From the NCBI GenBank assembly GCA_017438675.1, contig JAFRUW010000155.1, forward strand, positions 1 through 7,236: 7,236 nt of DNA, in the 5' to 3' direction. Below the pieces are notes generated by a model. That model did no database searches and was not told the DNA's origin. It saw nothing but the letters and a program-made list of their open reading frames with translations. The stretch is from Oscillospiraceae bacterium. Lineage in GTDB: Bacteria; Bacillota; Clostridia; Oscillospirales; Oscillospiraceae. Positions 4,053 through 7,236 of this stretch are shown in pieces (position 1 is the stretch's first letter; every line of letters begins with the position of its first letter). The translations under genes were made by a program, and so were the position numbers.

Positions 4053-6992
4053 ATGAAGAAGAACCTATCCCGCGTCCTTGCACTCATTTTGTGTGCAGTC
4101 ATGATCTTCGCCATGGGCTCAACCGCGTTGGCCGCTGACGGAGATGAAGCGGCTCTCTCGGGCAGCTTCGACTACTATTCCACCGGCTACAACTACGGTG
4201 AAGAAGTCCACAGCATAGTTATTACCACAAACGTACCCCTTGATCCCGCAACCGTACAGGCTTCTGATTTCTCTGTCCGTATCGGCAACACCAACAGAAC
4301 TGTCAGTGCAGCCCAGGTCGACGGTACAAAAGTTACCCTGAGCCTCCAGATGAGAGGTTCCGCGACCAACACCGCCATCGCCCCCTCCAACGTCACCTGT
4401 AATCTGGTGAGCGAAGTGAAGACAGTGGGCGGCGCGGCATATTCCTCCCTCTCCTTCACAGCCGGCAGGCAGATCAACCCCGAGCTTGACTCCATGATCC
4501 AGGGCACAGGCACCGGTATCCAGTACCGTCTGTATGTTCCCAAGGATGAGAACGGCGATCCCGTCCAGAAGGCTCCTCTGTACATCTGGCTCCACGGCGC
4601 GGGCGAGTTTGGTTCCGACAACCGCGCTCAGGTCACCTGCTCCAACCTGGGTGACTGGCTCCATCCCGAGGTTCAGGACATCTTCGGCGGCGCTCTCTAT
4701 GTCATGGCTATCCAGGGCAGGAATTCACCCCATAATCCCGCAAACGAGATGGCTGCAATCCTCAATGTCTGCAATGAGTACAACATCGATATGAACCGCA
4801 TCTACATTGCAGGCTGCTCCATGGGCGGCAGAGGTACAAACGATATGATCGTTGCTTACCCCGATTTCTTTGCTGCGGCTGTTCCCGACTGCCCGGCATC
4901 CGTCATTACTCCCGCTCAGGCTGAGACACTGGTGGATCTCCCCATCATCTACCTCCATGCCGAGAACGACACAACCGTAAGACTTTCCAACTCCATCCAG
5001 TCATGGCGGAACCTGGTGAACGCAGGCAACGAGGAAGCATACTGCAACTTCTTCACAATGCCTCCCGCAAACCCGTTCACCGGCAGCAGACTGATGGGCC
5101 ACTTCAGCTGGGCATGGATGCACTCCAACTACACCACCACTGAGAGCGAGTTCATCAGCGGCGCACGCACCTTCACCTACAACAACCAGAGATACGATTA
5201 CGAAAGCACACCGCTGGCCGATATCGGCGACGGTTACGCAAACATTGCCGAGTGGATGGCGGCCCAGACAAATGCTGAGGTCGATCCCGTCCTCACCGGT
5301 AAGTTCAATTACTACTCCTCCTGCTACAACTACGGCGAAGAAGTTCATACCGTAGTTCTGGAGACAAACAGAGCTCTCAATCCCGATACCGTTCAGGCTT
5401 CCGATTTCAGTGTTTACATCGGCAGAAACAGAAATGTAAGCAGCGTTGAGGTCGACGGCAAGACAGTTACACTCCACCTCCAGATGAGAGGCGGCGCTAC
5501 AAATACTGCTATCGCTCCTGCAAACGCCCGCGTGACTATCAGGGGCGAGGTTGCAGACAAGAAGGACAATGTATTTACCGAAGGCACCTTCACCGCTGTT
5601 GCTCAGATCAACGAACAGCTTGATGCATTCGATGAGGGCTCAACTGAGAACGTCCTCTACCGCCTGTTCGTTCCCAAGGAGAACGGCCAGCCCGCAAAGG
5701 ACGCTCCTCTGTACGTATGGCTCCACGGCGCCGGTGAGTTCGGCACCAACAACCGTACTCAGGTCACCTGCGCAAACCTCCCCGAGTGGATTGAGGATGA
5801 CGTACAGGATATCTTCGGCGGCAGCCTCTATGTCATGGCAATCCAGTCCGCAAGATCACCCCACAATCCCGAGTATCTGATGGAAGCTATCCTCCAGGTA
5901 TGTGAGCAGTATGACATCGATATGAACCGCATCTACATTGCCGGCTGCTCCATGGGCGGCAGAGGTACAAACGATATGATCGTTGCTTATCCCGACTTCT
6001 TCGCAGCTGCGGTTCCAGACTGCCCGGCATCCGTCATCACTCCCGAGCAGGCTGAGACACTGAAGGATCTGCCCATCATCTACCTCCATGCCGAGAACGA
6101 CACAACTGTAAGACTTTCCAACTCCATCCAGTCCTGGCAGAATCTGAAGGATGCAGGCAATGAGGATGTATACTGCAACTTCTTCACCATGCCTCCCGTA
6201 AATCCGTTTACCGGCAGAAGACTGATGGGTCACTTCAGCTGGGCATGGATCCACAGCAACTACACCACCACCGAGGATGAGTTCATCAGCGGCGAGAACG
6301 TATACGTCCGCAATGGCGTTGAGTATCCCTATGTAAGCACTCCGCTTATCGACATCGACAACGGTTACGCAAACATCGCCGAGTGGATGGCAGGCCAGTC
6401 CAAGGATGAGAAGATCATCGGCGAGAAGGTAGTAGTTGACACCGTAAACCTTAGAAACAGTGAATATCATAGTTTCACCTTGAGGATATACCATGAAGCA
6501 AGTGATACAAAGCTGACCTCCGTCAGAATGTATTACGAAGTCGATCCCCACTTTGGCGTCCTGGCTTATTATTATCCTGATAACGATTTTGAGGTTAACA
6601 AAGATCAGGACTATGTCATCGTTTACAGTTCAGACGGCGGCGTCATCGACGACGAGCTGTTTACCATATACTTATACCCATACAAAGTTGTTCCCGACGG
6701 CAGGTATCCCTTCCACATCGAACTGGTCGAGGTCAACGATGAAGACGGATGGCCCATCGAGAACGTGGTCTCCAGAGACGGCGTCATCGTAGTTGACAAC
6801 AACTATCCCATGGGCGACGTGTCTCAGGACGGCGAGGTTGACAACCGCGACCTTATCCTCATTGCCCGCTACTTGGTACACCTTGTAGAGTTCAACGAGA
6901 AGCAGAAGATCGCGGCCGACTTCAATGTGGATGGCATCATCAACAACTCCGACCTGGTTCTCGTTGCAAGAGCCATTGTCAGCGGAAACTAA
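4053..6992 (+). CDS. Secreted tandem esterase with cohesin-like module and dockerin
   Basis: This 979-residue exported enzyme probably joins a cellulosome-like complex and cleaves ester bonds on plant polysaccharide, or possibly acts as a peptidase. Residues 1-27 are a signal peptide, with likely cleavage after ALA. Two copies of one module follow (36-405 and 415-782). Each has an Ig-like N-terminal part, resembling the EstA Ig-like domain, and an alpha/beta-hydrolase of the kind labelled predicted peptidase/esterase (COG4099, Thermotoga EstA-like). Both have HGAGEFG (181-187, 558-564), nucleophile GCSMG (Ser256, Ser633), a probable acid in HAENDTTV (Asp306, Asp683) and a probable His in MGHFSW (His350, His727), so both look active. 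Residues 790-917 are beta-rich and cohesin-like. A dockerin with two calcium loops (920-979) ends the protein. It has its own promoter and is not in the upstream operon. The substrate (acetyl, feruloyl or other) cannot be told from sequence. Confidence 0.93.
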   Translation: MKKNLSRVLALILCAVMIFAMGSTALAADGDEAALSGSFDYYSTGYNYGEEVHSIVITTNVPLDPATVQASDFSVRIGNTNRTVSAAQVDGTKVTLSLQMRGSATNTAIAPSNVTCNLVSEVKTVGGAAYSSLSFTAGRQINPELDSMIQGTGTGIQYRLYVPKDENGDPVQKAPLYIWLHGAGEFGSDNRAQVTCSNLGDWLHPEVQDIFGGALYVMAIQGRNSPHNPANEMAAILNVCNEYNIDMNRIYIAGCSMGGRGTNDMIVAYPDFFAAAVPDCPASVITPAQAETLVDLPIIYLHAENDTTVRLSNSIQSWRNLVNAGNEEAYCNFFTMPPANPFTGSRLMGHFSWAWMHSNYTTTESEFISGARTFTYNNQRYDYESTPLADIGDGYANIAEWMAAQTNAEVDPVLTGKFNYYSSCYNYGEEVHTVVLETNRALNPDTVQASDFSVYIGRNRNVSSVEVDGKTVTLHLQMRGGATNTAIAPANARVTIRGEVADKKDNVFTEGTFTAVAQINEQLDAFDEGSTENVLYRLFVPKENGQPAKDAPLYVWLHGAGEFGTNNRTQVTCANLPEWIEDDVQDIFGGSLYVMAIQSARSPHNPEYLMEAILQVCEQYDIDMNRIYIAGCSMGGRGTNDMIVAYPDFFAAAVPDCPASVITPEQAETLKDLPIIYLHAENDTTVRLSNSIQSWQNLKDAGNEDVYCNFFTMPPVNPFTGRRLMGHFSWAWIHSNYTTTEDEFISGENVYVRNGVEYPYVSTPLIDIDNGYANIAEWMAGQSKDEKIIGEKVVVDTVNLRNSEYHSFTLRIYHEASDTKLTSVRMYYEVDPHFGVLAYYYPDNDFEVNKDQDYVIVYSSDGGVIDDELFTIYLYPYKVVPDGRYPFHIELVEVNDEDGWPIENVVSRDGVIVVDNNYPMGDVSQDGEVDNRDLILIARYLVHLVEFNEKQKIAADFNVDGIINNSDLVLVARAIVSGN
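4158..5267 (+). repeat. Internal direct repeat, copy 1 (Ig-like plus hydrolase module)
   Basis: It codes for residues 36-405, from SGSFDYYSTGYNYGEEVH to IAEWMAAQ. By eye the two copies share roughly 70% of residues. Conservation is highest around the nucleophile, where residues 245-287 are identical to 622-664, and lowest at the end of the Ig-like part (about 112-160). Confidence 0.95.
5295..6398 (+). repeat. Internal direct repeat, copy 2 (Ig-like plus hydrolase module)
   Basis: It codes for residues 415-782, from TGKFNYYSSCYNYGEEVH to IAEWMAGQ, and is two residues shorter than copy 1. All presumed catalytic residues are kept, as are five Cys positions of the hydrolase part (573, 617, 632, 657, 708, matching 196, 240, 255, 280, 331). 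A linker of about nine residues separates the copies. Confidence 0.95.
6420..6803 (+). other. Cohesin-like beta-sandwich module (residues about 790-917)
   Basis: The order of motifs resembles a cohesin domain: VVVDTVN at the start, then LTSVRMYYEVDP, then DELFTIYLYPYKVVPDGRYP with the usual Gly-x-Tyr-Pro turn, then a final DGVIVVDN strand. It lies between the second esterase and the dockerin. I judge this by pattern only. It could instead be a general Ig-like or carbohydrate-binding spacer. Codons here (for example TTG, AGG, ATA, AGT) look more AT-leaning than in the esterase repeats, which would fit a separate origin. Confidence 0.5.
6810..6989 (+). other. Type I dockerin domain (residues 920-979)
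   Basis: Two EF-hand-like calcium loops are present. The first begins GDVSQDGEVDNRDL, with ligands Asp922, Ser924, Asp926 and Asp933. The second begins ADFNVDGIINNSDL, with Asp956, Asn958, Asp960 and Asp967. Each is followed by a helix (LILIARYLVHL and LVLVARAIV). Dockerins bind cohesins on scaffold proteins, so this places the enzyme in a cellulosome-like or cell-surface complex. Confidence 0.95.
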
Positions 6993-7042
6993 TAAAATTC
7001 AGCCGAGAAGATTTCCTACGTTGGCTTCATAGTTATACCCCT

Positions 7043-7074
7043 TGAAACGGATGGCAGAAATGCCATCCGTTTCA
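7043..7074. repeat. Perfect 14-bp hairpin with GAAA loop
   Basis: TGAAACGGATGGCA (7043-7056) pairs perfectly with 7061-7074 around GAAA, a stable GNRA-type tetraloop on the plus strand. It starts 51 bases after the esterase stop codon and is the first strong structure downstream of it. It has no T-run, so it could protect the mRNA 3' end or be repeat DNA. Confidence 0.85.
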
Positions 7075-7098
7075 GCATGTCGACAAAGTCGACATGCT
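7074..7098. repeat. Perfect 11-bp hairpin, second of three
   Basis: AGCATGTCGAC (7074-7084) pairs perfectly with GTCGACATGCT (7088-7098) around AAA. It abuts the first hairpin and shares base 7074 with it. Confidence 0.8.
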
Positions 7099-7126
7099 TC
7101 AAAACAAATCTTACGATTTGTTTTGA
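7099..7126. repeat. Perfect 12-bp AT-rich hairpin, third of three
   Basis: TCAAAACAAATC (7099-7110) pairs perfectly with GATTTGTTTTGA (7115-7126) around TTAC. It starts on the base after the second hairpin ends. The T-rich right arm could help end transcription, but there is no plain T-run. Confidence 0.8.
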
Positions 7127-7133
7127 GAATTGC

Positions 7134-7205
7134 GCCGCTGCATCGCACAAATTGAATTGATTTAAATAATGAATATAAGGATAATTCAATTTGCACGTTT
7201 GCGGC
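7134..7205. repeat. Long inverted repeat with AT-rich centre
   Basis: CAAATTGAATT (7148-7158) and AATTCAATTTG (7183-7193) match perfectly, separated by 24 AT-rich bases. Outside them GCCGC (7134-7138) can pair with GCGGC (7201-7205). With the three hairpins before it, this probably forms one structured intergenic element of about 165 bases. No gene is seen from 6993 to the window end. Confidence 0.65.
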
Positions 7206-7236
7206 TTTCCTGTATTTTTCCCGTGATACATGCTCC

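Noticed and set aside
5856..6551. Long minus-strand open frame inside the esterase gene
   Set aside because: Shadow frame, antisense to the second hydrolase module; it mirrors the duplicated sequence and has no domain.
7043..7074. Standard rho-independent terminator of the esterase gene
   Set aside because: The stem is strong, but the next bases form another hairpin and not a T-run, so I list it as repeat only.
7043..7126. CRISPR array
   Set aside because: The three hairpins differ in sequence, have no spacers between them and have no cas genes nearby.

Overview
The window looks like chromosomal DNA of a fibre-degrading anaerobic Firmicute, most likely a Ruminococcus-like member of the Oscillospiraceae from a gut or rumen. 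This rests on a secreted enzyme ending in a type I dockerin, strong purine-rich ribosome binding sites, a Gram-positive-type SigA promoter, and intergenic DNA packed with hairpin repeats like those I recall from this group. No taxonomic marker gene is present, so the assignment is inference.

Layout: (1) Positions 1-98 probably hold the last 31 codons of an unidentified gene. (2) Positions 99-783 are gene-poor and contain several perfect or near-perfect hairpins, most simply read as dispersed intergenic repeat DNA. (3) Positions 784-3612 form a two-gene operon: an MBOAT-family O-acyltransferase of the AlgI type and a membrane-anchored DHHW/AlgX-like SGNH-fold protein. A strong rho-independent terminator closes it at 3629-3665. 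(4) Positions 3666-4052 are a regulatory intergenic region with a near-consensus promoter (TTGAAA, 17 bp, TATAAT) and a nested inverted repeat touching it. (5) Positions 4053-6992 encode one secreted 979-residue protein: signal peptide, two tandem copies of an Ig-like plus alpha/beta-hydrolase esterase module, a beta-rich module resembling a cohesin, and a C-terminal dockerin. (6) Positions 6993-7236 are non-coding and hold three perfect hairpins side by side plus a longer inverted repeat.

The first two genes should work together to move acetyl (or another acyl) groups across the membrane and onto a surface or secreted glycan. The third gene is a separate transcription unit. Its product is probably exported and plugged into a cellulosome-like complex, where two near-duplicate esterase domains could remove acyl or feruloyl groups from plant polysaccharides. 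The most unusual points are the double esterase, the possible cohesin and dockerin in one catalytic polypeptide, the near-identity of the two catalytic cores at DNA level, and the dense hairpin arrays at both ends. No defence system, mobile element with a transposase, CRISPR array, tRNA or rRNA was seen.
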